Position numbers and translations under genes: made by a program. Below the pieces are notes generated by a model. That model was given only the letters and a program-made list of their open reading frames with translations. It searched no databases and was not told the origin of the DNA. Source: a virus. From it: a DNA stretch of 38,808 bases. The stretch is taken from IMG/VR virus record IMGVR_UViG_3300023179_000251, positions 1-38,808 of that record, one strand, 5' to 3'. Shown one piece after another: positions 1 through 6,280 of this stretch (the first letter of the stretch is position 1; each line of letters starts with the position of its first letter).

Positions 1-1030
1 TTTCTTGACTTGTAAAATAACCACCTAAAAAATCACTAATATTACCATTTAATATATCCAATTTTTTAATTATAGCATCTTCCACACTTAAACCATATTT
101 ATAACTTAACCAGTTAGTAGATCTACCAAAACCAACACCAACACCTAAACCCTGAATAATTTGTAAGTCAGTTAAACCCTCTTCATTTTGTTTAATTAAT
201 GTTATATACTCATCAGGTAACATTTTAAGATAGTTTTCAGGATCTTTTTCTTTAATATAATTAACCAAAAAAGTTAAAATATTTGGGTCTTCAGAATTAA
301 AATAACCCCAACCATCAAAAGATATATCCGGAGCGTCCCAAAATGTAATGTGTTTTTCACCATACCTCACATTTATAGCGATTTTATAGAATTTAGGATC
401 ACTTTCTTTTGTTTTAGTTTTACTAATAACATACAATAATTTGTTACTACCAGTTCCGTATGATCTAAAATGATTGTCACTTAACTTATTAGTTGTACAC
501 CATCTGCTCCCTGTACCATAAAAACAAGATGCGTCCCAGGTATCTATTTCATACACTTTATACTTATCGTTTTGGTATATAAGTTTAGCACCTTCTTTAG
601 CCAAAACCCTTCTTTGACTTTCAGTTTTATGTTTTATTAATGTTGGTATTATTTTTCTTAAAATATCAAAATTATAAGTGTTAATATCTTTTAAAGGTTT
701 ATCCTTTAAAAATTTATAAGTGATTTCACCAATTTCTTCTTTATTATACTCTAAAAAATCCTCATTAAGTTTATCAATATTCCTATCAAACTCTATGATG
801 TCCATAACAATTCGAGCAACTTTTTCATTGTTAATAATGTAATTGTTTTTTATAAGTCCCAAACATTCTTTAATCATCCATTCAAAGTATTTCTTTGTTG
901 GTGATGGATCTGACACATATAAATGTTCAATGATAGTTTCAGGGGTTAAGCCTTCAGTAAACGCATCCCTATTAAATTGTGGTATATATTTTTTAGATAA
1001 ATCCTCTAATTTTCCTTCAATAATAATCAT
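1..1030 (-). CDS. Hypothetical phage protein with a WCT motif (C-terminus beyond the window)
   Basis: Minus-strand reading frame open from ATG at 1030 to the window edge, 343 codons, so the C-terminus is missing. The middle contains 'YKVYEIDTWDASC' followed by 'GTGSRWCTT' (roughly residues 155-180), a Trp-Cys-Thr module that I recall from many phage proteins of unknown role. No enzyme motif, signal peptide or membrane segment is visible. It lies downstream of the tRNA array in the same direction with about 55 bases between them, so it may be read from the same transcript. The frame is free of stops over more than 1 kb of AT-rich DNA, which makes it a real gene. Function unknown. Confidence 0.75.
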   Translation of the reverse strand, partial: MIIIEGKLEDLSKKYIPQFNRDAFTEGLTPETIIEHLYVSDPSPTKKYFEWMIKECLGLIKNNYIINNEKVARIVMDIIEFDRNIDKLNEDFLEYNKEEIGEITYKFLKDKPLKDINTYNFDILRKIIPTLIKHKTESQRRVLAKEGAKLIYQNDKYKVYEIDTWDASCFYGTGSRWCTTNKLSDNHFRSYGTGSNKLLYVISKTKTKESDPKFYKIAINVRYGEKHITFWDAPDISFDGWGYFNSEDPNILTFLVNYIKEKDPENYLKMLPDEYITLIKQNEEGLTDLQIIQGLGVGVGFGRSTNWLSYKYGLSVEDAIIKKLDILNGNISDFLGGYFTSQE

Positions 1031-1086
1031 ATGTAATAAATATGTAATGGCATAAAAAAAACCATATAAAAATGGTTTTCTTTTTG

Positions 1087-1159
1087 TAATCCCAACAAGA
1101 TTTGAACTTGTATCTTAATGTCCGTAGCATTATGTTCTAATCCGTTGAACTATGGGACT
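1087..1159 (-). tRNA. tRNA-Arg(ACG)
   Basis: Acceptor stem AGTCCCA/TGGGATT, D-arm GTTC/GAAC, anticodon stem TAATG/CATTA with loop CTACGGA and T-arm ACAAG/CTTGT all form. The anticodon ACG reads CGU after A34 deamination. The 3' CCA is not encoded. It is the last tRNA of the first array. Confidence 0.9.
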
Positions 1160-1168
1160 ATATAATTG

Positions 1169-1239
1169 AGGCTCCGACAGGAATCGAACCTGTGTAAGTA
1201 GTTTTGCAGACTACCACTTAACCATTCAGACACGGAGCC
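1169..1239 (-). tRNA. tRNA-Cys(GCA)
   Basis: Acceptor stem GGCTCCG/CGGAGCC, anticodon stem GTAGT/ACTAC with loop CTGCAAA, T-arm ACAGG/CCTGT with TTCGATT loop. No encoded CCA. Confidence 0.93.
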
Positions 1240-1286
1240 ATAGTGAATTTACATTCCAAATTCTAAGCAGGTTTAGTTGATGTCTT

Positions 1287-1385
1287 TTACTCCTTATGTG
1301 TCCATAAAAATCCTACACGATGATGCTTCTTTTTAATGTAATTTAATACAGGCACGTTATTCATCAATTTAACAATTAGCCACAT
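1287..1385 (-). CDS. Possible 32-residue ORF inside the tRNA array
   Basis: ATG at 1385 opens a 32-codon frame (starts MWLIVKLMNN, ends WTHKE) in the roughly 150-base gap between tRNA-Leu(TAG) and tRNA-Cys. The gap is larger than other spacers in the array, which is the only reason to list it. No domain, ribosome site or promoter supports it. The gap could instead carry a processing leader or a non-coding RNA. Confidence 0.2.
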   Translation of the reverse strand: MWLIVKLMNNVPVLNYIKKKHHRVGFLWTHKE

Positions 1386-1397
1386 TGTTAGTATTCG

Positions 1398-1484
1398 TAC
1401 TCCAAATGGGACTCGAACCCATACACTACTATTATTTCATACTAGTTTCTAAAACTAGGTTGTCTACCATTCCAACATTGGAGT
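1398..1484 (-). tRNA. tRNA-Leu(TAG)
   Basis: Acceptor ACTCCAA/TTGGAGT with A73, anticodon stem CTAGT/ACTAG with loop TTTAGAA, long class II variable arm, T-arm with TTCGAGT loop. No encoded CCA. Confidence 0.92.
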
Positions 1485-1494
1485 ATGTTTTTTG

Positions 1495-1583
1495 TATATC
1501 CGATGGGATTTGAACCCATAATGTTTACCTCTAGGGTGGGGGATTTTAAGTCCCCTGCGTTTCACCAATTTCGCCACGGATAC
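1495..1583 (-). tRNA. tRNA-Leu(TAA)
   Basis: Acceptor GTATCCG/CGGATAT with A73, anticodon stem GGGGA/TCCCC with loop CTTAAAA, long variable arm, T-arm ATGGG/CCCAT. It suits the UUA-rich codon use of this AT-rich genome. Confidence 0.93.
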
Positions 1584-1591
1584 ATTTTTGG

Positions 1592-1676
1592 CGGAGAATG
1601 AGGGATTCGAGCCCCCGCTACTATTACATAGACTTCGGTTTAGCAAACCGATACATTACCACTCTGTCAACTCTCC
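1592..1676 (-). tRNA. tRNA-Ser(GCT)
   Basis: Acceptor GGAGAGT/ATTCTCC with G73, anticodon stem TCGGT/ACCGA with loop TTGCTAA, long variable arm. The T-arm has a TCGAATC-type loop. Confidence 0.92.
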
Positions 1677-1683
1677 CTGCGGA

Positions 1684-1745
1684 CCGAAATTCATAAGGGT
1701 CTAAATTTCAGTTATTATACTCGGAGCCTACGCATAATAACCTAA
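1684..1745 (-). ncRNA. Two-hairpin segment between tRNAs, possible small RNA
   Basis: The spacer between tRNA-Ser(GCT) and tRNA-His holds two consecutive hairpins: GTTATTAT/ATAATAAC (1711-1741) and GAAATT/AATTTC (1686-1709). It has no T-arm consensus and so is not a recognisable tRNA. T4 tRNA arrays also contain extra stable RNAs of unknown role; whether this is one is inference. Confidence 0.3.
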
Positions 1746-1760
1746 TTCCTTACTTTTTTG

Positions 1761-1835
1761 TGTGTATATTTGGATTTGAACCAAAACCTCAAGAACCACA
1801 ATCTTGTATGCTCAACCATTGACAACATATACACC
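1761..1835 (-). tRNA. tRNA-His(GTG)
   Basis: Acceptor GTGTATA/TATACAC with an extra 5' G at 1835 in the G-1 position characteristic of histidine tRNA. Anticodon stem CAAGA/TCTTG, loop TTGTGGT. Confidence 0.92.
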
Positions 1836-1853
1836 ATGTTTACCATTACTATG

Positions 1854-1944
1854 AGGAGAGAGTGGGATTCGAACCCACGGACCCCCACTACTGACGATCT
1901 CTAGTTTTCAAGACTAGTCTAATAACCCTCTCTAGCACCTCTCC
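1854..1944 (-). tRNA. tRNA-Ser(TGA)
   Basis: Acceptor GGAGAG/CTCTCC, anticodon stem CTAGT/ACTAG with loop CTTGAAA, long variable arm, T-arm GTGGG/CCCAC with TTCGAAT loop. Confidence 0.93.
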
Positions 1945-1951
1945 ATATTTG

Positions 1952-2025
1952 CATAAGTGGTAGGGATCGAACCCACATCTTTCGGGTTGGAACCGAACGT
2001 GTTAACCATTGTTCACTACACTTAC
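1952..2025 (-). tRNA. tRNA-Trp(CCA)
   Basis: Acceptor GTAAGTG/CACTTAT with G73 as expected for Trp. Anticodon stem TTCGG/CCGAA with loop TTCCAAC; T-arm with TTCGATC loop. Confidence 0.9.
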
Positions 2026-2039
2026 GTTTATTTTATTTG

Positions 2040-2121
2040 TGGGAATAGATGGACTCGAACCATCGAAGTCGAATGACGAAAGATTTACAGTCTCTTGCAA
2101 TTGCCACTATGCGATACCCCC
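2040..2121 (-). tRNA. tRNA-Tyr(GTA)
   Basis: Acceptor GGGGGTA/TATTCCC (two G-U pairs), anticodon loop CTGTAAA, long class II variable arm typical of bacterial tRNA-Tyr, T-arm GATGG/CCATC. Confidence 0.92.
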
Positions 2122-2172
2122 AAATTCACTTTTTCCTTATCATGTAAGTTTAAAAGTGTAAAACCCAAACCG

Positions 2173-2245
2173 GTTCCCCCTCAAGGATTCGAACCTCAAT
2201 TCAATGGCTCAAAACCATTTGTACTGCCGTTATACGAAAGGGGAA
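2173..2245 (-). tRNA. tRNA-Gln(TTG)
   Basis: Acceptor TTCCCCT/GGGGGAA, anticodon stem AATGG/CCATT with loop TTTTGAG, T-arm with TTCGAAT loop. The base after the acceptor is C rather than the usual G73, which is unusual for Gln. Confidence 0.87.
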
Positions 2246-2251
2246 TATTTG

Positions 2252-2324
2252 TCAGGGTGTCGGAACTCGAATCCAAAACCTCTCCAATCCAAATGGAGTA
2301 ATCTACCAATTGATATACACCCTG
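2252..2324 (-). tRNA. tRNA-Pro(TGG)
   Basis: Acceptor CAGGGTG/CACCCTG with A73, anticodon stem CTCCA/TGGAG with loop TTTGGAT, T-arm with TTCGAGT loop. It is the first tRNA of the array in transcription order. Confidence 0.93.
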
Positions 2325-2354
2325 ATATTTCTAATACAATATGTCAAATAACTA

Positions 2355-2398
2355 AAATAAAAAACCCCCTAAATCTCTTTATATGGATTTAGGGGGTT
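2355..2398 (-). terminator. Intrinsic terminator after the small ORF at 2556
   Basis: A 13-bp perfect stem (AACCCCCTAAATC/GATTTAGGGGGTT) with a 10-base loop, followed on the minus strand by a T-rich tail. It would end transcription from 2556 before the tRNA array. Confidence 0.85.
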
Positions 2399-2418
2399 CA
2401 ATTAGATATATTATTGTT

Positions 2419-2556
2419 TTACCAATTAAACATATCCACCACACTAAATCCTAGTACTAACCAATACTGATGTAACGGTAATACCGAAACACAACTTTGG
2501 CATAGCGACTGTAATAGATACAATGACGATAATGATATGTTTATTAATGTTTTCAT
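2419..2556 (-). CDS. Small hydrophobic protein, 45 residues
   Basis: ATG at 2556 opens 45 codons beginning MKTLINISLSSLYLLQSL and ending in a second hydrophobic stretch (WLVLGFSVVDMFNW). Both halves could be membrane or secretion segments, and there are two Cys close together (CQSC). Three signals support a real gene: a Bacteroidota-type promoter upstream (2636-2666), a CTATTTAATAT motif (2567-2575) 11 bases before the start, and a strong terminator 20 bases after the stop. No family is recognised; a small membrane-active phage peptide is possible but unproven. Confidence 0.5.
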   Translation of the reverse strand: MKTLINISLSSLYLLQSLCQSCVSVLPLHQYWLVLGFSVVDMFNW

Positions 2557-2566
2557 TTTTTTTTAT

Positions 2567-2575
2567 ATTAAATAG
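2567..2575 (-). promoter_or_regulatory. CTATTTA-type motif before the 45-residue ORF
   Basis: On the coding strand the sequence reads ACTATTTAATATAAA 11 bases before ATG 2556. It is a variant (TTAAT instead of TTATA) of the motif found before other genes here. Confidence 0.4.
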
Positions 2576-2635
2576 TCTGTTTTTTTGTTTTTGTCATAGA
2601 AACATAAAAATATTTTTTACATTCCATTTATAATA

Positions 2636-2666
2636 CAAAGATAACATTTTTTTTCTAATTGTCAAA
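2636..2666 (-). promoter_or_regulatory. Bacteroidota-type promoter
   Basis: TTTG (2663-2666) followed after 19 bases by TATCTTTG (2636-2643) on the minus strand, matching the -33 TTG / -7 TAnnTTTG promoter of Bacteroidota. It is nearly identical to the sites at 6245 and 7869. Confidence 0.8.
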
Positions 2667-2683
2667 TCTTTTTTTATTCTTAA

Positions 2684-3349
2684 TTAAACTTTTTTAGTTT
2701 TAACAATATCATCAATAATTCCGTAAGCCAATGCTTCTTCAGAACTTAACCATAAATCACGTGACGCATCTTCTTTTACTTGGTTAGCATCTTTACCACA
2801 ATACCCACCTAATAAATTAAATAACAAATCATTTATTTTTTCCCATTCAATCATAGTTATTCTAGCATCCTGAATATTACCTCTAACACCACCAGAACTT
2901 TGATGTAACATTGTTTGTGAAAATCTTAATGACATTCTCTTACCTTTTGTACCAGCACCTAATAATACCGAACCCATTGAAGCTGCCATTCCTGTATTAA
3001 TTGTTCTAATGTCATTCGGAATATAATCCATTACATCCACAATTGATAATCCAGCCTTAACCGAACCACCGGGTGTGTCTAGGTGCATTGTGATTTCTTT
3101 CTTTGAATCTGAATTTGACAAGTAAATTAATTGAGCTTGAATAACTTGTGACATACCTTCATCAACAGGTCCTGCAACCCAAATAATCCTATCCTGCATC
3201 AATCTATCAAAAACTGACATAAGATTTGCTCTTGTTGGTCTTTCCTCCAAAATGTGAGGTGTCATTGACGATTGGAAATCGTGAAGATACATAGATGAAA
3301 TACCCATGTGTGATGTTGCGAATTTGTTAAAATCTGATTTATTATTCAT
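2684..3349 (-). CDS. clpP: ATP-dependent Clp protease proteolytic subunit (ClpP-like, phage)
   Basis: 221 residues, close to the usual ClpP length. The serine protease triad is visible: Ser124 in GMAASMGSVLL, His149 in QTMLHQSSGG and Asp198 in SRDLWLSSEEALAYGIID. The substrate-strand segment 'LDTPGGSVKAG' (90-100) is also typical. ClpP degrades unfolded proteins fed by a Clp ATPase; no ClpX/ClpA is in this window, so it would rely on a host or distant phage ATPase, or act in virion maturation like other phage ClpP-type proteases. The first 30 residues are extended. The start at 3349 lies 23 bases after a Bacteroidota promoter, the clearest promoter-gene pair here. Isolated, not in a structural operon. 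Confidence 0.92.
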   Translation of the reverse strand: MNNKSDFNKFATSHMGISSMYLHDFQSSMTPHILEERPTRANLMSVFDRLMQDRIIWVAGPVDEGMSQVIQAQLIYLSNSDSKKEITMHLDTPGGSVKAGLSIVDVMDYIPNDIRTINTGMAASMGSVLLGAGTKGKRMSLRFSQTMLHQSSGGVRGNIQDARITMIEWEKINDLLFNLLGGYCGKDANQVKEDASRDLWLSSEEALAYGIIDDIVKTKKV

Positions 3350-3371
3350 ATATTTTATTTTTATAATAATA

Positions 3372-3403
3372 CAAAAGTAATGAATAATTTTTATAAAACC
3401 AAA
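3372..3403 (-). promoter_or_regulatory. Bacteroidota-type promoter of clpP
   Basis: TTTG (3400-3403), 20-base spacer and TACTTTTG (3372-3379) on the minus strand, ending 23 bases before the clpP ATG. Confidence 0.75.
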
Positions 3404-3414
3404 TATTTATTTGT

Positions 3415-3633
3415 ATGAAAAATTTAATTAGAAGAATTCTTAAAGAAACGGTGGATAAAATGGAACAATTTAAAAAGGCATATACTCAACCACATATTAC
3501 ATTTGATAATACGCCATCAACCAAAAAAAGGATAGAATCAAACATATCTAAAAAATATGGATTTACAAACAAAAAAGAATATTATATTATAACAAACGAA
3601 AAAGGTCAATTAGTGGTTAAATTAAAGGCATAA
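3415..3633 (+). CDS. Small basic phage protein with shared N-terminal module
   Basis: 72 residues, starts MKNLIRRILKE, which resembles the short N-terminal module shared by other proteins in this window and ends in an LxE-type site (ILKE). The rest is lysine-rich, with 'KKYGFTNKKEYYII' and a C-terminal beta-like segment. No family recognised. It is one of few plus-strand genes and converges with the VWA gene at 3644; a bidirectional terminator sits between them. The ATG is preceded at 6 bases by a weak version of the CTATTTAT motif (ATATTTATTTG). Confidence 0.7.
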   Translation: MKNLIRRILKETVDKMEQFKKAYTQPHITFDNTPSTKKRIESNISKKYGFTNKKEYYIITNEKGQLVVKLKA

Positions 3634-3662
3634 AAAAAGTAGGTTATTCACCTACTTTTATC
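3632..3662. terminator. Bidirectional terminator between convergent genes
   Basis: Stem AAAAGTAGGT/ACCTACTTTT with loop TATTC, flanked by A and T runs on the respective strands. It overlaps the last codons of the VWA gene on the minus strand. Confidence 0.8.
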
Positions 3663-5482
3663 ATACTATAACGAATGTCGTTATAAATAACCCACAATTC
3701 ATCTTCAGGGTTTATTGAATCTTTGGATATTCCATCTAAGATTTGTGATAAACAACTTTCGTTAAAACCACCTATAAATAAACCATTTGGAGTATATTTT
3801 AACTCTTCCTTGATAAAATGAGTCATTGTGGTAATACCCCAAAAAATTAACTTTGGTCTCCATCCAATTGAATTGGCTAATGTAACCGCTTCTTTTGGTG
3901 ATTTACCTGAATTGTTTTCATTATCTGTTAAATATAATAATGTTTCAGGTAATTCTTCCATAGTACATCTACCTATTTTCACAAGATTTACAAAATATTC
4001 TACCGAAGCAAACATATTTGTTGACGCTATTTGTTTTGGATCAGTTTCCATAAGTAATCTGTAATTTTCAGTAAAAGTCTTTGTATGACTTACATACTTA
4101 TCTACATTGTTAAACATAGATACATAGGTATCACCATACTCAGACCTACCAAAAACTTTAAAGTCGTTTGAGAACCAACCATAAGTATTTCTAAATCTTG
4201 GGTTTGGATTCATCGTAGTAAATGCAATTGCCATTGCGTATGCTACTTGTCTGTTACTAATTCTTACACCATTATGGTCAAAACCAGAATCCATAGAACC
4301 CGAACCGTCAATAATTGGAAATACTGAATGTTTAATGTTCATTCTCTCAATCATTGATTGATAGTTGTTGTTTACTTGTTGAGCATTTAAACCCTTACCA
4401 AGCATTTCAGCCAACAAATCAATTGTTTGATCCCCTGTTGTTTTAACTTTGAAATCTTTCATCAAAGTCGCTTTTTCAGCAGGTGTGGTAGCTCTTCTAA
4501 TTTTTTCAGCTAAGTTAGATTGATCATCTTCCCAAGCTTTATACCATTTAGTAAGCTGACCCCATTTAGGATTACCCAATGATTTTACAACTCTTTTTCT
4601 TTGTCCCGCAGTCAAAGAATCCAAGAAACCATTAAATTGATCTTCTGTCATAGACATTACTGAACCACTTGACATTTTTTGTTCAGCAGTATTCTGCTTA
4701 CCCTTAAATGATTTGTATTCAGCAATTGTCCATCCCATATAATCACAAAAATCCTTAATCCACTTGTTTAAAAAACTTTGTCTATTTAAAGACTCAGATT
4801 TCTTTTCTCTTGGGTATTCAGCAACATCACCACTCTTAACCTTGATTTTATCATCAGTTACAAGATTTCCGTTGATTTTAACCCAAGATTTACCTTTCGG
4901 TAATGTCCAAGTGAATTCGGTTCTTCCTTTTGTACTAACTAAAGTTTTTTTAGTTGTTCTGTTCTTACCTGTAGCATATTTAGGTAAGTGTCTTGCGATT
5001 AAGTTCAAGTTTACACCTGATTCAATCTCAGACTTTAAGAAAGGAAACAAATATTGGTTGTCAATAAATAGTTTTTCAACACCCATAACATTACCCAAAT
5101 ATCTGTTTGTGTTTACTTGGTAATACATTAAAGTTTCGTATGAAGTAAATTCAACTACTAACTTTAAATTTTTATGCAAGAACTCTGGGGTGTTCTTTTG
5201 CATCCATCTTACACAAGATCTAAATATCTTTCTTTCTTGAGCCCCACCCACTTCTGAGTTGATTTCAAAATCTTTAAAGATATTATGTTTTCTTGAAATA
5301 TCTCCAATATGAAACATAATTCTATATAACATATCTTCAGTACCATTATCAATGGTTTCAGCGTAAGCTTTATCTAAAGCTAAATGAATTTGTTCATCTG
5401 AAGCACCTTTAGCGGTTCTCAAAAATTGTAACGTATCTAATGTGTTAGATAACTCCATTTTTTCTTTTACTAATTCTGTCAT
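3644..5482 (-). CDS. TROVE/DUF2828-like protein with C-terminal von Willebrand A domain
   Basis: 612 residues. The C-terminal part (about 385-605) is a VWA domain with the MIDAS motif D392-G-S-G-S-M and a later STN motif that would complete metal binding. The N-terminal 370 residues are mostly helical, with a 'NLIARHLPKY' segment recalling the 'AKWLP' segment of DUF2828/TROVE proteins. TROVE-VWA proteins (Ro60, bacterial Rsr) are RNA-binding rings that hold Y RNAs and misfolded RNAs; phage DUF2828 proteins are little studied. The gene lies 31 bases downstream of an abnormal tRNA-like RNA in the same direction, with no terminator between, and within a tRNA region, which fits an RNA-related role. 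The TROVE assignment is moderate, the VWA domain confident. Confidence 0.8.
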   Translation of the reverse strand: MTELVKEKMELSNTLDTLQFLRTAKGASDEQIHLALDKAYAETIDNGTEDMLYRIMFHIGDISRKHNIFKDFEINSEVGGAQERKIFRSCVRWMQKNTPEFLHKNLKLVVEFTSYETLMYYQVNTNRYLGNVMGVEKLFIDNQYLFPFLKSEIESGVNLNLIARHLPKYATGKNRTTKKTLVSTKGRTEFTWTLPKGKSWVKINGNLVTDDKIKVKSGDVAEYPREKKSESLNRQSFLNKWIKDFCDYMGWTIAEYKSFKGKQNTAEQKMSSGSVMSMTEDQFNGFLDSLTAGQRKRVVKSLGNPKWGQLTKWYKAWEDDQSNLAEKIRRATTPAEKATLMKDFKVKTTGDQTIDLLAEMLGKGLNAQQVNNNYQSMIERMNIKHSVFPIIDGSGSMDSGFDHNGVRISNRQVAYAMAIAFTTMNPNPRFRNTYGWFSNDFKVFGRSEYGDTYVSMFNNVDKYVSHTKTFTENYRLLMETDPKQIASTNMFASVEYFVNLVKIGRCTMEELPETLLYLTDNENNSGKSPKEAVTLANSIGWRPKLIFWGITTMTHFIKEELKYTPNGLFIGGFNESCLSQILDGISKDSINPEDELWVIYNDIRYSMIKVGE

Positions 5483-5512
5483 ATACTTTATGTTTTATAT
5501 TGTTAATAATAG

Positions 5513-5621
5513 CGGGGGGTGAAAGAATCGAACTTTCTATATTTGATGATTAGTCAAATTTTTACCATTGCTTTTAGAGTTATTCTAAGTGGTATTTTCA
5601 AACCACTAAAAATTACCCCCC
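5513..5621 (-). ncRNA. Atypical tRNA-like RNA upstream of the TROVE/VWA gene
   Basis: 109 nt with a perfect 7-bp acceptor GGGGGGT/ACCCCCC, a canonical T-arm GAAAG-TTCGATT-CTTTC, a D-arm-like TTTT-AGTGGTTTG-AAAA and a variable-arm-like hairpin TTTGA-CTAATCA-TCAAA. The place of the anticodon arm is a TACCA/TGGTA stem closing a 22-base loop that itself can form TTAGA/TCTAA, so no normal 7-base anticodon loop exists. It could be a class II tRNA (Leu TAG) with a 15-base insertion, a pseudo-tRNA, or a tRNA-mimicking RNA such as a bacterial Y RNA, whose genes sit beside Ro genes. A promoter lies just upstream at 5697-5728. Confidence 0.65.
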
Positions 5622-5696
5622 ATTTTTTTGTTTTTTAATTATAGTTTTTTAATAATTTAAAGTCAAATTATGATACAACTTTTTTTATTATTTCTA

Positions 5697-5728
5697 CAAA
5701 GGTAATAAAAAAAATCAGTAATACCAAA
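5697..5728 (-). promoter_or_regulatory. Bacteroidota-type promoter before the tRNA-like RNA
   Basis: TTTG (5725-5728), 20 bases and TACCTTTG (5697-5704) on the minus strand. It overlaps the terminator hairpin of the preceding tRNA-Gly, so one stretch both ends one unit and starts the next. Confidence 0.65.
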
Positions 5729-5743
5729 AAATATTACTGATTT
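5705..5743 (-). terminator. Intrinsic terminator after tRNA-Gly(TCC)
   Basis: Stem AAATCAGTAATA/TATTACTGATTT (5712-5743) followed on the minus strand by a run of T. It starts about 8 bases after the tRNA 3' end. Confidence 0.8.
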
Positions 5744-5750
5744 CTAAAAG

Positions 5751-5822
5751 AGCGAGTAGCCAGAATCAAACTGACATCCCCACGTTGGAAGCGTGGTATA
5801 ATAATCATTATACGATACTCGC
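5751..5822 (-). tRNA. tRNA-Gly(TCC)
   Basis: Acceptor GCGAGTA/TACTCGC with U73 as in bacterial Gly tRNAs. Anticodon stem CCACG/CGTGG with loop CTTCCAA; T-arm with TTTGATT loop. Confidence 0.92.
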
Positions 5823-5825
5823 GAA

Positions 5826-6076
5826 TTTTACGTCCTGGTGGGACGGGTTTAATGTTTTCCATCATTTCCCCTCCCTGAGATTATGGGTGAGTAGATATTT
5901 CCGGTTTCCTATTTGTAACCCTGTGGTTCTTACACCTTGAAAACTTCAACCATTACTGGGAGCAAGGATGATTTTCCAGCTTTATTCCCACGAAAGAGGT
6001 GTTAACGATGTCCTCTTTAAAACCGACCATAGATTAAATAAGTCTTTGATTAGACTGCTGAGTATCTCTTACTCAT
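5826..6076 (-). ncRNA. Hairpin-rich gene-free segment between two tRNA-Gly genes, candidate structured RNA
   Basis: About 250 bases without a plausible ORF and with visibly higher GC than the surroundings. At least six short perfect hairpins follow one another: TGAGT/ACTCA (6059-6075), AGTCT/AGACT (6041-6056), AAAGAGG/CCTCTTT (5993-6018), TGGGA/TCCCA (5957-5990), TTGAA/TTCAA (5937-5949) and CGTCC/GGACG (5831-5845). It lies between co-oriented tRNAs and would be in the same transcript. It does not match tmRNA, RNase P or 6S RNA as far as I can see. T4 encodes two stable RNAs of unknown role in its tRNA cluster; this is a possible parallel. Confidence 0.5.
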
Positions 6077-6078
6077 TG

Positions 6079-6150
6079 AGCGGGTGGGTGGGATTGAACC
6101 ACCATCCTTGACTTGGTAAGCCAATGCACTAACCGTTGTGCTACACCCGC
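6079..6150 (-). tRNA. tRNA-Gly(ACC)
   Basis: Acceptor GCGGGTG/CACCCGC with U73, D-arm GCAC/GTGC, anticodon stem TTGGC/GTCAA with loop TTACCAA, T-arm GGTGG/CCACC. The anticodon ACC with A34 is rare for glycine in bacteria, where GCC is usual. Confidence 0.82.
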
Positions 6151-6244
6151 ATTTGCTTCACTTTTAATTGGATTAAACACACCTTTTAATAGAGGGTAAT
6201 TTAATGATACTAATTTTAAGTGAAATATTATTTCATTTATAATA

Positions 6245-6275
6245 CAAAGATAACATTTTTTTTTAAATTGTCAAA
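6245..6275 (-). promoter_or_regulatory. Bacteroidota-type promoter before tRNA-Gly(ACC)
   Basis: TTTG (6272-6275), 19 bases and TATCTTTG (6245-6252) on the minus strand. About 30 bases around it are almost identical to the site at 2636. It is placed to drive the tRNA-Gly/structured RNA unit; about 90 bases of leader lie before the tRNA. Confidence 0.8.
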
Positions 6276-6280
6276 TTTTT

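Noticed and set aside
843-1055. Plus-strand ORF inside the partial gene at the left end
   Set aside because: The minus strand carries a longer coherent frame; the plus frame is its complement.
1464-2392. Small ORFs lying across tRNA genes (for example 1464-1646 minus, 2095-2301 plus, 2204-2392 plus)
   Set aside because: They run through folded tRNA sequences and encode no coherent protein.
5823-6078. Short ORFs in the gap between the tRNA-Gly genes
   Set aside because: None exceeds 25 codons without running into a tRNA, and hairpins explain the sequence better.
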